Positions 51,040-60,018 of a stretch of DNA of 64,000 nucleotides are shown here, in pieces. The stretch spans positions 434,001 through 498,000 of the forward strand of contig NZ_FYDE01000003.1 of assembly GCF_900186535.1 (NCBI RefSeq), written 5' to 3'. The translations under genes were made by a program, and so were the position numbers. Under the pieces are notes generated by a model, which saw nothing but the letters and a program-made list of their open reading frames with translations, searched no databases and had not been told where the DNA came from. Numbering within the stretch: the stretch's first letter is position 1; each line of letters begins with the position of its first letter. Source of the DNA: Marasmitruncus massiliensis. GTDB taxonomy: Bacteria > Bacillota > Clostridia > Oscillospirales > Ruminococcaceae.

Positions 51040-52204
51040 TTATTACGATCATCCGCCGGCGGCGGAACTGGCGGATATCCATGTAAAGGCGAGTACCTTT
51101 GATCTTCCCGCCTGTCTTGCCGCGGCAAAAGAGCACCACGTCGACGGTATCTTTACCATCGGCACCGACCAGCCGGTCTATACCGCCGCGTGCGTTGCCG
51201 CAGAACTGGGATTGCCAAGCCCTATCAGCACAAAGACCGCGTTGTCGGTGACAAATAAAAAGGTGATGAAGCGGATTCTGGCGGAGCATGGAATCCCCGC
51301 CGCGGAATACCGTCTGATCGGGCCGGAATCCGGACCCGGCGCGCTCGACGGTCTGCACTCTCCATTTGTGCTCAAGCCGGTGGATTCTCAGGGCCAGCGA
51401 GGAATTTTCAAACTGAACTGCGCGGAGGAAGTGGTTTCCCATTTGGGGGAAACGCTGTCCTTTTCCCGCCAAAAGGAGGCGTTGGTGGAGGAATTTTATC
51501 CCTCAGCCGAGCTGACGGTTTCCGGCTGGGTGCAGGACGAAAAGTTGTTTTTACTGGCTGTCACCGATCGTCAGTGCTTTGATGATCCCGTCCACATCGG
51601 TGTTTGTGTCGGCCACCGGTTTCCTGCCATCCATATGGCGCGCTATCAGGAGATTGCGCGGATTTCCTGCCGGATCGTGGACGCCTTCGCAATCCGCGGC
51701 GGGCCGGTTTATATTCAGATGCTCGTCGGAAAGGACGGCATCAAAGTCAACGAGCTTGCCTGCCGCATCGGCGGCGCTTTTGAGGACGTGTTTTTACCCT
51801 ATCTCAGCAGCTTTGATATCCTGCGCGCGGTGATTGACAGCGCCCTCGGAAATCCTGTGGATTGTTCTGTACTAGAAGGGTACGACCCATCCCAAAACCC
51901 CCGGCAGGTTTCAGTTCAGCTGATGTTCTGCAACAGTGGAAAGGTCTGCACCGTTACCCCGCTGGAGGAACTCCGCGCTTTGCCGTATGTGCTGGATGCG
52001 GGCTATAACTATGGGTTGGGGGACCGGATTCCCGCTTTGGAAAATGCGACCGCGCGCTTCGGGCACTGCGTAATAGTGTCCGAAACCGGCGGGATGGAGG
52101 AAAAACTGCGGGAATTTTACCGCCTGTTCCGCGTTTTGGATGATAACGGGCGGAATCTGGTGATCCCGCATAATTTTGCGGGAGAGATTCCCGCGCATTT
52201 GTAA
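50948..52204 (+). CDS. ATP-grasp ligase, carbamoyl-phosphate-synthase-like
   Basis: ATG at 50948 lies 6 bases after AAAGAGGTGG. The 418-residue product has an N-terminal NAD-like fold (LMVLGGSNCQRNALIAARRL) and the ATP-grasp core: PFVLKPVDSQGQRGIFKLNC, ALVEEFYPSAELTVSGWVQD, and VNELACRIGGAFEDVF (Mg ligands). Such enzymes join a carboxylate to an amine. With an amino-sugar transaminase and GT2 next door, acylation of an amino sugar with an amino acid or similar is a fair guess, untested. Confidence 0.8.
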   Translation: MARLMVLGGSNCQRNALIAARRLGHQTVLIDYYDHPPAAELADIHVKASTFDLPACLAAAKEHHVDGIFTIGTDQPVYTAACVAAELGLPSPISTKTALSVTNKKVMKRILAEHGIPAAEYRLIGPESGPGALDGLHSPFVLKPVDSQGQRGIFKLNCAEEVVSHLGETLSFSRQKEALVEEFYPSAELTVSGWVQDEKLFLLAVTDRQCFDDPVHIGVCVGHRFPAIHMARYQEIARISCRIVDAFAIRGGPVYIQMLVGKDGIKVNELACRIGGAFEDVFLPYLSSFDILRAVIDSALGNPVDCSVLEGYDPSQNPRQVSVQLMFCNSGKVCTVTPLEELRALPYVLDAGYNYGLGDRIPALENATARFGHCVIVSETGGMEEKLREFYRLFRVLDDNGRNLVIPHNFAGEIPAHL

Positions 52205-52218
52205 AAAGGAGTATCCAA

Positions 52219-53178
52219 TTGAATAAAATAGCAAAAAAATGGGCGGCGGCGCTTTTGTCTGTTTCATTGGCGGCAGGGTTCTGCGCCGGCTGCGCCAAAC
52301 AAGCGCCAAACCAATTGAATATTGCCGAGCAGTTCGGAATCGCCTATGCGCCGCTGCAAATTATGAAACAGCAGAAGCTGCTGGAAAAGCGGCTTCCGGG
52401 CGTAACAGTCAACTGGAAGCAGTTCGGCGGACCCACCGCGATCCGGGAAGGAATGCTTGCGGGGGAGATTGACTTTGGGTTTATGGGCCCGGCTCCCGTC
52501 CTCATGGGGATCGATAACGGCATGAAGTGGAAATTTGCGACCGGTATCAGCTTTAACGAGATGGCGATTATGGTAAAAAATCCACAGGTACAGAAGCTCG
52601 GCGACCTGACGAAAAACGATCGGATCGCCATTCTGTCTCCTGCCTGCACCCAGCATGTGCTGCTCTGCATGGCGGCGGAGCAGGAGTTGGGGGATGCGAA
52701 CTATTTTGACAGCCAGCTGGTGTCCATGTCCCACCCCGACGCTGCAAACGCGCTGATGGCCGATACCGAGGTGACCGCCCATGTCGCCACGCCGCCTTAT
52801 ATCGGGACAGAGCTGGACTCGGGTATGCACAGCATTTACACCGGCGAAGAAATCATGGGGCAGCCGTTTACCTTTATTACCGGGGTTGCGATGGAGGACT
52901 TTTATCGGGAGCGTCCGAAAGAATATCAGGCGTTTATTGAAAGCCTGAATGAGGCAATCGATTATATCAATCAGAATCTGAAGCAGGCGGCGGCTGATCT
53001 GGCGCCTGTTTATGGACTATCGGAGGAGGAACTCTACGAGCAGATGACCTACCGCGGGACGATTTACTCCAACCGGCTGGAGGGGATCGAAAAGCTATCC
53101 GATGTGATGCGGCGTATGGGCTTTGTGAAAAACAGCCCGGAAATGGAAGAGATGATATTTCCAAATGTGAATTCATAA
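52219..53178 (+). CDS. SsuA/TauA-like ABC substrate-binding lipoprotein
   Basis: TTG start after AAAAAGGAG. The 319-residue product has a lipoprotein signal (VSLAAGFCAGCAKQAP, lipid-attached Cys ~24). It then resembles NMT1/SsuA-type binding proteins (IAYAPLQIMKQQKLLEKRLP, GGPTAIREGMLAGEIDFGFM, TAHVATPPYIGTELDSG). Sulfonates, taurine, nitrate or thiamine precursors are the usual ligands. Sulfur genes on both sides favour an organosulfur compound. Confidence 0.85.
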   Translation: MNKIAKKWAAALLSVSLAAGFCAGCAKQAPNQLNIAEQFGIAYAPLQIMKQQKLLEKRLPGVTVNWKQFGGPTAIREGMLAGEIDFGFMGPAPVLMGIDNGMKWKFATGISFNEMAIMVKNPQVQKLGDLTKNDRIAILSPACTQHVLLCMAAEQELGDANYFDSQLVSMSHPDAANALMADTEVTAHVATPPYIGTELDSGMHSIYTGEEIMGQPFTFITGVAMEDFYRERPKEYQAFIESLNEAIDYINQNLKQAAADLAPVYGLSEEELYEQMTYRGTIYSNRLEGIEKLSDVMRRMGFVKNSPEMEEMIFPNVNS

Positions 53179-53200
53179 TGCGGGAATTCGGAGGAATCAG

Positions 53201-54001
53201 ATGAAAGTTTATTACGACCTGCAAAAGCACAGGCTGGCGCTGCGACTATTTTGGGTGCTGGTCCTGCTGCTTATTTGGGAAGGGGGCGTCCGGCTGACCG
53301 GGGTATCCCCGCTGCTGTTCCCTTCTGTTGGGGAGGTCTTGCGGGTGCTCGCTGATTCCGTACTGCGCGGCGACCTTGTCTGGCAGGCGGGGTTCTCCCT
53401 GTGGATTATCTTTCTGGGAATGGCCATCGGGCTAGGCTTAGGTTTTGTGCTGGCACTTTTATCGATGCGTTTTCCGGTAGCCGGAGACCTGATTGACACG
53501 ATATCCGCCATCGCACATCCTCTGCCGGGCATTGCGGTTCTGCCGCTGATCATCCTGTGGTTCGGCACAGGAACGGGGGCGATTCTGGCGATTATCGTGC
53601 ATTCCTGCCTTTGGCCCATGCTTTTGAATCTGACCGCCGGGTTCCGTTCCGCGCCCCCCATTTACACAGACGTAGGACGCAACCTTTCCATGAACTCTTT
53701 CGCGATTACAACCGAGATTCTGATCCCGGCTTCCTTTCCGCTGCTGCTGTCGGGCGTCAAGATCGGCTGGGCGCGCGCCTGGCGGGCACTCATCAGCGCA
53801 GAGATGGTGTTCGGCGCGATCGGCTCCAAAGGGGGAATCGGCTGGTACATTTTCAAGCAGCGCACGTTCATGAATACTGCCGGTCTGTTCGCGGGCATCC
53901 TTGTGGTAATTGTCATCGGGATGCTGGTGGAAGATTTGCTGTTTGGAAAAATCGAACGGCAGACGGCGGAAAAATGGGGCATGACACAGATTCGGCAGTG
54001 A
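53201..54001 (+). CDS. ABC permease (SsuC/TauC type)
   Basis: This 266-residue protein has six helices and the cytoplasmic coupling loop EAA motif around EILIPASFPLLLSGVKIGWA. A GSKGGIGWYIF segment follows. It is the membrane part of the ABC importer encoded by 52219-54739, 22 bases after the binding-protein gene. Confidence 0.9.
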   Translation: MKVYYDLQKHRLALRLFWVLVLLLIWEGGVRLTGVSPLLFPSVGEVLRVLADSVLRGDLVWQAGFSLWIIFLGMAIGLGLGFVLALLSMRFPVAGDLIDTISAIAHPLPGIAVLPLIILWFGTGTGAILAIIVHSCLWPMLLNLTAGFRSAPPIYTDVGRNLSMNSFAITTEILIPASFPLLLSGVKIGWARAWRALISAEMVFGAIGSKGGIGWYIFKQRTFMNTAGLFAGILVVIVIGMLVEDLLFGKIERQTAEKWGMTQIRQ

Positions 54002-54013
54002 GGAGGTTTCCCT

Positions 54014-54739
54014 TTGGCGCTTAAACTGGAACAAATCAGCAAATCTTTTCCTACGGAGAGTGGTTCACGTCAGGTGCTTGACCGACTGGACCTCTGCGTG
54101 GAAGACGGAGAGTTTGTCGCGGTGCTCGGACAGTCCGGCTGCGGAAAATCCACACTGCTCAGGATTGCGGGCGGATTTGAACCGCCCGACAGCGGCAATG
54201 TCGGGCTGGGAAATACGCCTGTTGTTTCTCCCGATCAGAAGATGATCATGCTGTTTCAGGACTTTAACCAGCTTTTTCCGTGGATGACCTTACAGCAGAA
54301 CCTTTTATTTGCCATCCGGAAAACTGTTCCCAAGATGGGAACAGACCAGGCGCTTCAACTGGTACGCTCTTGTCTGGAACAGACCGGGCTTGGGGATTCC
54401 GCGGGTTGTTACCCCTATCAGCTGTCGGGCGGGATGAAACAGCGCGGCGCACTTGCACGCGCGCTGGCATTGAGCCCGGAAGTTCTGCTGATGGATGAGC
54501 CGTTTTCCAGCCTTGATTACCTGACCCGCAGGAACGCGCAGGACACCCTGAAAAAACTGTGGAGCCAGGGCGGCCTGACGGTGCTGTTTATCACGCATGA
54601 TATCGGCGAAGCCCTGCTGCTCGCGCAGAGAGTTGCTGTCTTTGATCTGCCGTCCCGCCGCATTGGACACATCTTTTCAAACGACGGTACGGTTCCGAAT
54701 CTGAAAAGCCGTCTGGAAGAACTGCTGGGGGTGGAATAA
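54014..54739 (+). CDS. ABC ATPase (SsuB/TauB type)
   Basis: TTG start after GAGGAGG. The 241 residues have Walker A GQSGCGKST, Q-loop FQDFNQLFPW, signature LSGGMKQRGALARALALSP, Walker B VLLMDEPFSSLD and the H-loop FITHD. It powers the importer. Its stop is one base before the terminator stem. Confidence 0.93.
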   Translation: MALKLEQISKSFPTESGSRQVLDRLDLCVEDGEFVAVLGQSGCGKSTLLRIAGGFEPPDSGNVGLGNTPVVSPDQKMIMLFQDFNQLFPWMTLQQNLLFAIRKTVPKMGTDQALQLVRSCLEQTGLGDSAGCYPYQLSGGMKQRGALARALALSPEVLLMDEPFSSLDYLTRRNAQDTLKKLWSQGGLTVLFITHDIGEALLLAQRVAVFDLPSRRIGHIFSNDGTVPNLKSRLEELLGVE

Positions 54740-54772
54740 AGGAGGTCTGCGTTATGTTGCAGACCTCCTTTA
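54737..54772. terminator. bidirectional terminator between ABC ATPase and GT39-like genes
   Basis: A 13-bp stem (aaaggaggtctgc / gcagacctccttt) with an 8-base loop. The minus-strand gene ends in it. Confidence 0.85.
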
Positions 54773-56362
54773 TTCGTTCACACGGTAGACGGTTATGGTA
54801 TCCTGTTTTCCTGAACCGACAAGCTCCTGAATGCGCACTCCGTAATACGGACTTTCAAAGTGTCCGATTTCAGTGCAGTCATTTTGAATAAATGTCTGCA
54901 TCTGTTCATAATAGCCAGCCGTATTGCCGTAGATGGTATTCCATTTCGGCCTGACCGAGTAAATATAGTCCAGCTCGTCAGAAATCAGCAGATAGTCCAC
55001 CCCGTTCTGGCGAATGTAGTCATCGAAGCGAAGTCCGTTTTCGCTCAGATAACTGAGATTGCGGTAATCCAGCAGACAGCCGTTTTCAAAATAAAAGCCG
55101 CTGTTCAGATTTCCGAGCACTTTTGCATCCGGCGCAACAAGGTTCGCGATCTGTCCAAGATAGGTCTCGTAGCTTTGGGAAAGCCATGGGCGGACATTTT
55201 GTGCCGAGGACCATACGACGACAGCGGCAATAGCGGCAAAAACGGCCCTGCCTGTAATTTTGCCGAACATCGTGCAAAAAAACGGGAAAAGCATCCAGCA
55301 GAGCGGCATCAGAAAGACAATGCCGGTTTGGTTATAGCGTCCGATCAGGACAGTACCGAGCAGGATTCCGGCAGCGGCACAGACAACCTGTGCGAGACGT
55401 TGGCTCATAACGGAATCTTCCCGGCGCATGACAGCGGCATATGCCAGCGCACAGAGCAGCAGCAGGGGGAACAACAGGAGCTGTGGCTTGATGTCGGGCA
55501 GATAATAAGTCCCGCTGACGCCATACCAGAGTTTCTGAAAAAAGGCTCCCAGCTCGGCGGCCTTGCCGGTAACCGGTATCAGCAGGTCAAATTCGCTATC
55601 TCCATAGGCAAGATAATGCCGGATAAAGTCAGAATCCATCGCAAAACTTGCCGCGATAAAGACAGCGGCAAATCCACCCGTTATCGCTGTATAGAGTCCC
55701 AACTGGCGGAACGAGGCGGTTTTATAAACAAGGATGCGCGTCAGAAAAAGACTGCCGCACAGGCAGGCGATCAGAAAGCTGTTGGGATGAAGCCCGATTG
55801 ACAGCCCGGTAATCACGCTAAGGGCGATCACTGTTTGGCGGGGCAGCATTCCGTCCTGCCGCAGAAACAGGTACATGCAGGCGCAGATAGATACGCAAAT
55901 CAGGATTTCCTGCCGGGCGAAATGCGAGGCATACACGAACTGAATGTCGCAGGCCAGCAGTATAGCGGCGAAAAGCGGGGCGGCCTCCCCCGCAGAAAGA
56001 CGCCTGACCGCACTCCGAAACAGGATCAGCACGGCGCAGCCGCCCAGAAGTGAAAGCAGCCGCACCGAAAAAATGCGGTAGCCAAACAGGGCGACCAGGG
56101 GCATCTGGAGCAGATGGAACAGGCTTTTGACGGCATGGGGCCAGCGGGGCTTTAAATTAAAAAACGGTTCGGTTACAGCAAGCGAATGATCCTCCATCAT
56201 TGCCCGCGTCAACCCGGCCAGCCAGCTTTCGTCTGAATGAACGAATGGAAACCGGGTTAAAAACAGCAGGTTGATCAGAAAAAACAGCAGCAGAAACAGC
56301 CAGAAAGCGATTTTCAGAAAAGCTGAATTTCTACCGCCGCTATCAGGTTTTCTGATATGCCA
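54770..56362 (-). CDS. GT39/PMT-like membrane glycosyltransferase, 5' end possibly frameshifted
   Basis: The first usable ATG is at 56212 (480 residues), but coding sequence clearly extends upstream in the same frame. It includes a membrane helix and FPFVHSDESWLAGLTRAM, the luminal Asp-Glu motif of GT39/ArnT enzymes. Its open frame reaches 56362 without an ATG, GTG or TTG where needed. An ATG at 56363 is one base out of frame, with GGAGG touching it. A single-base insertion would explain this (natural or sequencing). The protein has ~11 helices and a large C-terminal soluble domain. It should transfer a lipid-linked sugar outside the membrane. Confidence 0.75.
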   Translation of the reverse strand, partial: WHIRKPDSGGRNSAFLKIAFWLFLLLFFLINLLFLTRFPFVHSDESWLAGLTRAMMEDHSLAVTEPFFNLKPRWPHAVKSLFHLLQMPLVALFGYRIFSVRLLSLLGGCAVLILFRSAVRRLSAGEAAPLFAAILLACDIQFVYASHFARQEILICVSICACMYLFLRQDGMLPRQTVIALSVITGLSIGLHPNSFLIACLCGSLFLTRILVYKTASFRQLGLYTAITGGFAAVFIAASFAMDSDFIRHYLAYGDSEFDLLIPVTGKAAELGAFFQKLWYGVSGTYYLPDIKPQLLLFPLLLLCALAYAAVMRREDSVMSQRLAQVVCAAAGILLGTVLIGRYNQTGIVFLMPLCWMLFPFFCTMFGKITGRAVFAAIAAVVVWSSAQNVRPWLSQSYETYLGQIANLVAPDAKVLGNLNSGFYFENGCLLDYRNLSYLSENGLRFDDYIRQNGVDYLLISDELDYIYSVRPKWNTIYGNTAGYYEQMQTFIQNDCTEIGHFESPYYGVRIQELVGSGKQDTITVYRVNE

Positions 56363-56627
56363 TCACCTCCGGGCAGGTTAAAATGAAAGTTCAGGAACGG
56401 CTTTTTGGGCTTTTCTTCATTCTACCATAATTGCTGCCGCTTTTGAAATCTATTAAACAATCAGATGCAGTATAATAAAATGTGATAGCATATTGTAAGA
56501 TTTGTGAAGTATAATGGTAAAGAAATCTACAATGAAGAATTTGAAGCGTTCTTGATTGTAGGGCATAACGGTTTACTAACTTTTTAGCGATTTTATTTAA
56601 AAAGCAAAAAGGAGGTAATGCACGAGG
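56363..56627. promoter_or_regulatory. AT-rich gap upstream of the rhodanese genes
   Basis: About 265 bases with no gene. The rhodanese start has AAAGGAGG eight bases before it. TATAAT-like boxes occur near 56470-56515, but no -35/-10 pair stands out. Confidence 0.35.
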
Positions 56628-57536
56628 ATGATTGCTAAAAAATTAACAATGTTTGCGGTATGCATATTTGTTCTTGTATCTCTGGCCGCATGCAATCCGT
56701 CCCAATATGAAGAAAGTGATCAGAAAATTATTCCGGCAAAATCACTTTCTTCATACATAGGTAAGGAAAATGTGGCGATCGTGGATATGCAGAGCGCGGA
56801 AGATTACGCCGCGGGGCATGTCGCGGGCGCTGTCAATCTTTCAAAAGACGACATCGTGATCAATGTCCCTGTTGACAATATGCTGACATCTAAAAGCAAA
56901 ATTGAAAAGCTGATGTCCGCGAGCGGGATCGGCAACGATACCACGGTGATCGCGTATGACAGCAACAAGATGAACGCGCCGCGCTTTTTCTGGACAATGC
57001 TGATGTACGGCAATGAAAATGTCAAGGTTGTGGACGGCGGTATCGAGGCAATTAAGGCGGCGGGGATTTCCCTTTCGACAGAGGCGCTCGCTATCACCCC
57101 AACAGCCTATACCGCGGGAGAAAAGCAGACGCAATGGCTTGCCACTGCAAAAGACGTCATGGCACAGCTTAACGAGCCGGATCCCAACGTTATACTGCTG
57201 GATGTCCGCACAGATGAGGAATTTGCCGAAAAGGGCAAGGTTCCTTCTTCCGTCATGTACGATTATATCAACAATTTTTACAAGGATGGTACCTTTAAGA
57301 GTACGGAAACCACGCGGATTGATTACATCAATCTGAATATGCGCCCGGAAAAACAAATCATCATGTACTGCCAGACCTCGATGAGGGCCGCCCCGGTATT
57401 CCTTCGCCTTTACGATGCAGGCTACCGGAACATCAAGCTTTATGACGGCGCCTATCTGGAATGGTCGTCCAATCCGAACAATCCGGTTGAACTGCCCGCC
57501 GGACAGGTTGCCGCGAGTAAAAAAGATGCCTCATAG
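56628..57536 (+). CDS. secreted two-domain rhodanese (sulfurtransferase) lipoprotein
   Basis: This 302-residue protein has a lipoprotein signal (LVSLAACNPSQ, Cys ~22). A first rhodanese domain without active Cys (IVDMQSAEDYAAGHVAGAVN; AYDSNKMNAPRFFW) and a second with LLDVRTDEEFAEKGK and active-site CQTSMRAA follow, the usual SseA layout. It should move sulfane sulfur outside the cell membrane. It forms an operon with the next rhodanese gene. Confidence 0.88.
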   Translation: MIAKKLTMFAVCIFVLVSLAACNPSQYEESDQKIIPAKSLSSYIGKENVAIVDMQSAEDYAAGHVAGAVNLSKDDIVINVPVDNMLTSKSKIEKLMSASGIGNDTTVIAYDSNKMNAPRFFWTMLMYGNENVKVVDGGIEAIKAAGISLSTEALAITPTAYTAGEKQTQWLATAKDVMAQLNEPDPNVILLDVRTDEEFAEKGKVPSSVMYDYINNFYKDGTFKSTETTRIDYINLNMRPEKQIIMYCQTSMRAAPVFLRLYDAGYRNIKLYDGAYLEWSSNPNNPVELPAGQVAASKKDAS

Positions 57537-57599
57537 TCGAGTCGCTTAGCAATACACCGATTGATTCAAACCATCTCAATTTCGTTAGGAGTAATAAAA

Positions 57600-58589
57600 A
57601 TGAAAAAATTAGCCGCGCTTCTTGTATCATTGGCACTGGCTTCCTCTCTGTTTGCCGGCTGCGGCAGTAAACCTTCGGAAGCATCTTCCGCACCCGCCTC
57701 TTCAGCTGAGGCATCGTCTTCGGAAGCTGCTTCTTCGGAGCCAGCCTCTTCTGACGCCGGTTCTGAAGGTTCCGATGTGGTAACCGCTGCTGCGATGGGC
57801 TATTTCGAGAATTTTGATAAAGCAAAAATTATGAAGAGTGTGTCCGATTTCTTTGCCGCCATCGATGCGGGAGAAGACATGTTTGTCCTTGACGTCAGAC
57901 AGCCGGACGCTTATGCCGAGGGCCATATCAAGGGAGCAGTCAATATGCCGTTCGGCCCTGCCGTGGCAGAGGGGCTTTCCCTGATTCCGGATGATAAACA
58001 GGTTTATGTTTACTGCTATACCGGTCAGACCGCGTCCCAAGTGACCGCGCTTCTGAATGTAGCCGGAAAATTTGCCGCGAATGTACAGCTTGGCTTTGAC
58101 AATGGAATTTCTAAGGCTGAGGGATACGAGAAGTACATTGACAAGGAAGCTGTACCGGTACCGACAGATACTTATGACGTTGATCCTGCCATTCAGGAAG
58201 CGATTACAAAGTATTTTTCGGATGTGGAAGCCGCAAAAGGCACAGCATTTGCGAATTTTAACTTCAAGGCCGACAGCCTGAAGGAAGTTCTGGATGCCGA
58301 GGATGACAGCTATTTTGTCTATTCCATCCGGTCGGCGGAAGATTACGCCAAAGGCCATATCCCCACCGCGGTCAACAACCCGTTCGGGCAGGGGATGCAG
58401 GCGAAGTTTTCAGAACTGCCGACAGACAAGACGATCATCGTCCAGTGCTATACCGGCCAGACCTCTTCCCAGACGACCGCGATTCTCAGGCTGCTGGGCT
58501 ATAACGCCTATTCGCTGCACGGCGGCATGGGCAGTGCCGAAAGCGGCGCCGGCTGGCTTGGCGCAGGCTATGAAGTTGTCACCGATTAA
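57600..58589 (+). CDS. secreted tandem-rhodanese lipoprotein
   Basis: ATG at 57600 follows TTAGGAGT. The 329-residue product has a signal and lipobox (SLFAGCGSKPSEASS) and a Ser/Ala/Glu-rich linker. Two rhodanese domains both keep the Cys loop: CYTGQTASQ after LDVRQPDAYAEGHIKGAVNM, and CYTGQTSSQ after SIRSAEDYAKGHIPTAVNNP. The two halves are clearly duplicates. With 56628 it gives three potentially active rhodanese sites at the cell surface. Confidence 0.88.
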   Translation: MKKLAALLVSLALASSLFAGCGSKPSEASSAPASSAEASSSEAASSEPASSDAGSEGSDVVTAAAMGYFENFDKAKIMKSVSDFFAAIDAGEDMFVLDVRQPDAYAEGHIKGAVNMPFGPAVAEGLSLIPDDKQVYVYCYTGQTASQVTALLNVAGKFAANVQLGFDNGISKAEGYEKYIDKEAVPVPTDTYDVDPAIQEAITKYFSDVEAAKGTAFANFNFKADSLKEVLDAEDDSYFVYSIRSAEDYAKGHIPTAVNNPFGQGMQAKFSELPTDKTIIVQCYTGQTSSQTTAILRLLGYNAYSLHGGMGSAESGAGWLGAGYEVVTD

Positions 58590-58601
58590 TGAAAAGCATA
58601 T

Positions 58602-58637
58602 AAAAGGAGCCGGCGCATTCGCGCCGGCTCCTTTTTC
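58602..58637. terminator. bidirectional terminator after the rhodanese operon
   Basis: A 12-bp GC-rich stem (aggagccggcgc and its complement, ATTC loop) flanked by A and T runs between convergent genes. Confidence 0.9.
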
Positions 58638-59861
58638 TCAGATTCCGTTTTGGAGAGCTGTCCATGGATTGACAAAAACGTTATTGACCGCGAGTCCGAA
58701 ATGAAGGTGGGGGCCTGTGGAATAGCCGGTGGTTCCCACTGCGCCGATCTGCTGACCCTTTTGTACCATGTCGCCGGCCTTCACATTGAGGGAATCCATG
58801 TGGTAATAGAAGGTTTTCAGACCGTAACCGTGCTCAATCAAGATGGTGTTCCCGGTGAGCTGGAGGTAATCCGCGAAGAGGACACGGCCGTTATTGCTTG
58901 CCAGAACAGGGGTTCCTTTCGCCGTCGCGATATCAATACCGCTGTGACGGGTGGGGGTAGGGTCGTCGTTGGTGTAGCGGATGCAGCCGAATTCAGTGGT
59001 GATTTCGCCCTCAACCGGCTGAAGGAACGGGTTTTCCCAATAACGCTGCGGGTCCGCGATTTTTTTCAGCGGCTCGATCTTTTGTTCCCATTCGGCGTTG
59101 GCGGCGGCACTCAGCGCGGTATCCGCGGCGGTGCCGGGGTCCATTGTCAGGTACTGGACTTCAAACTCCCTTTTCTGCACCTGAATCTCATAACGGAAGG
59201 TAACTTCACCCGCCTGTACAGTCAGCGGATAAGCGCCCGGCGCGGTCGTATAACGCACCGGCAGCAGGGCTGTCTGGGTATTATCCCCGCTGGCGAAAAA
59301 CTGGGGGGTAAAGTCCAGCCCGCTCTGCGCGGTCAACGTGATTCCGTTTGCGTAATCGGCCCGGATCAGGATGGTTTCGCCCTGCTGTACGGTAGTTGGC
59401 ACTGTGATTTTAACGGGGAACTGGCAGTTCACACCGAATTGATAGGCAGATCCGTCCGGCAGCGCGACCTTGTATGTATATACACCGTTCTGGGATGGCC
59501 TGAATTCTTTCAGGGCTTCCGCAGCTCCCTCAAAAACCGATTCTCCGTTCCATGTAATGCTGCATTGTGCGTCCGGTGCGGAAAAAACGGGCAGGTTTTC
59601 CACGGCGCTGACGTCAAATGTGGAAAGCTCGGCATCGGCGGCCACAGAAACGGTGGCACCTCCGACAGCCACTTCAAGAGCAGGGGCCGCGGCCTGCGAA
59701 GATACGGGCTCGGGATCGCTGGAAATGTCCGCGCTTATGGATTCGGAAATGGATTGCTCCAATGCGGACGAATCGGGAACAGCCTGTTCCTGCGGGGCAC
59801 ATGCGGGCAAAGTTGAAAACGCAACAGCCAGAACTGTTACACCGGTGATAAATCGTTTCAT
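58638..59861 (-). CDS. M23-family metallopeptidase lipoprotein
   Basis: Start at 59861 places the signal peptide (VTVLAVAFSTLPACAPQ) correctly, giving 407 residues. A long Ser/Glu/Pro linker and Ig-like beta domain (90-260) precede the C-terminal LytM/M23 domain: TRHSGIDIATAKGTPVLAS (His, Asp), GNTILIEHGYGLKTFYYHMD, and GPHLHFGLAVN (HxH). Such enzymes cleave peptidoglycan cross-bridges or activate them. It is a single-gene unit with terminator. Confidence 0.9.
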   Translation of the reverse strand: MKRFITGVTVLAVAFSTLPACAPQEQAVPDSSALEQSISESISADISSDPEPVSSQAAAPALEVAVGGATVSVAADAELSTFDVSAVENLPVFSAPDAQCSITWNGESVFEGAAEALKEFRPSQNGVYTYKVALPDGSAYQFGVNCQFPVKITVPTTVQQGETILIRADYANGITLTAQSGLDFTPQFFASGDNTQTALLPVRYTTAPGAYPLTVQAGEVTFRYEIQVQKREFEVQYLTMDPGTAADTALSAAANAEWEQKIEPLKKIADPQRYWENPFLQPVEGEITTEFGCIRYTNDDPTPTRHSGIDIATAKGTPVLASNNGRVLFADYLQLTGNTILIEHGYGLKTFYYHMDSLNVKAGDMVQKGQQIGAVGTTGYSTGPHLHFGLAVNNVFVNPWTALQNGI

Positions 59862-59974
59862 AGCATCCTCACTTCTCATGTTCTTTCTTTCATTATATGC
59901 GGGTTTTTCCCGGGTTTCAACCGGAAAAATCTTAAAGTCAGCTGTTAACAGGCAAATTAACACCTATGAAATAA

Positions 59975-60017
59975 AAAAACCGGGTATTTATCCCAACGGA
60001 TAAATACCCGGTTCGGT
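59975..60017. terminator. terminator of the GNAT gene
   Basis: A 14-bp stem (ccgggtatttatcc and its complement, CAAC loop) flanked by A- and T-rich runs. Confidence 0.85.
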
Positions 60018-60018
60018 T

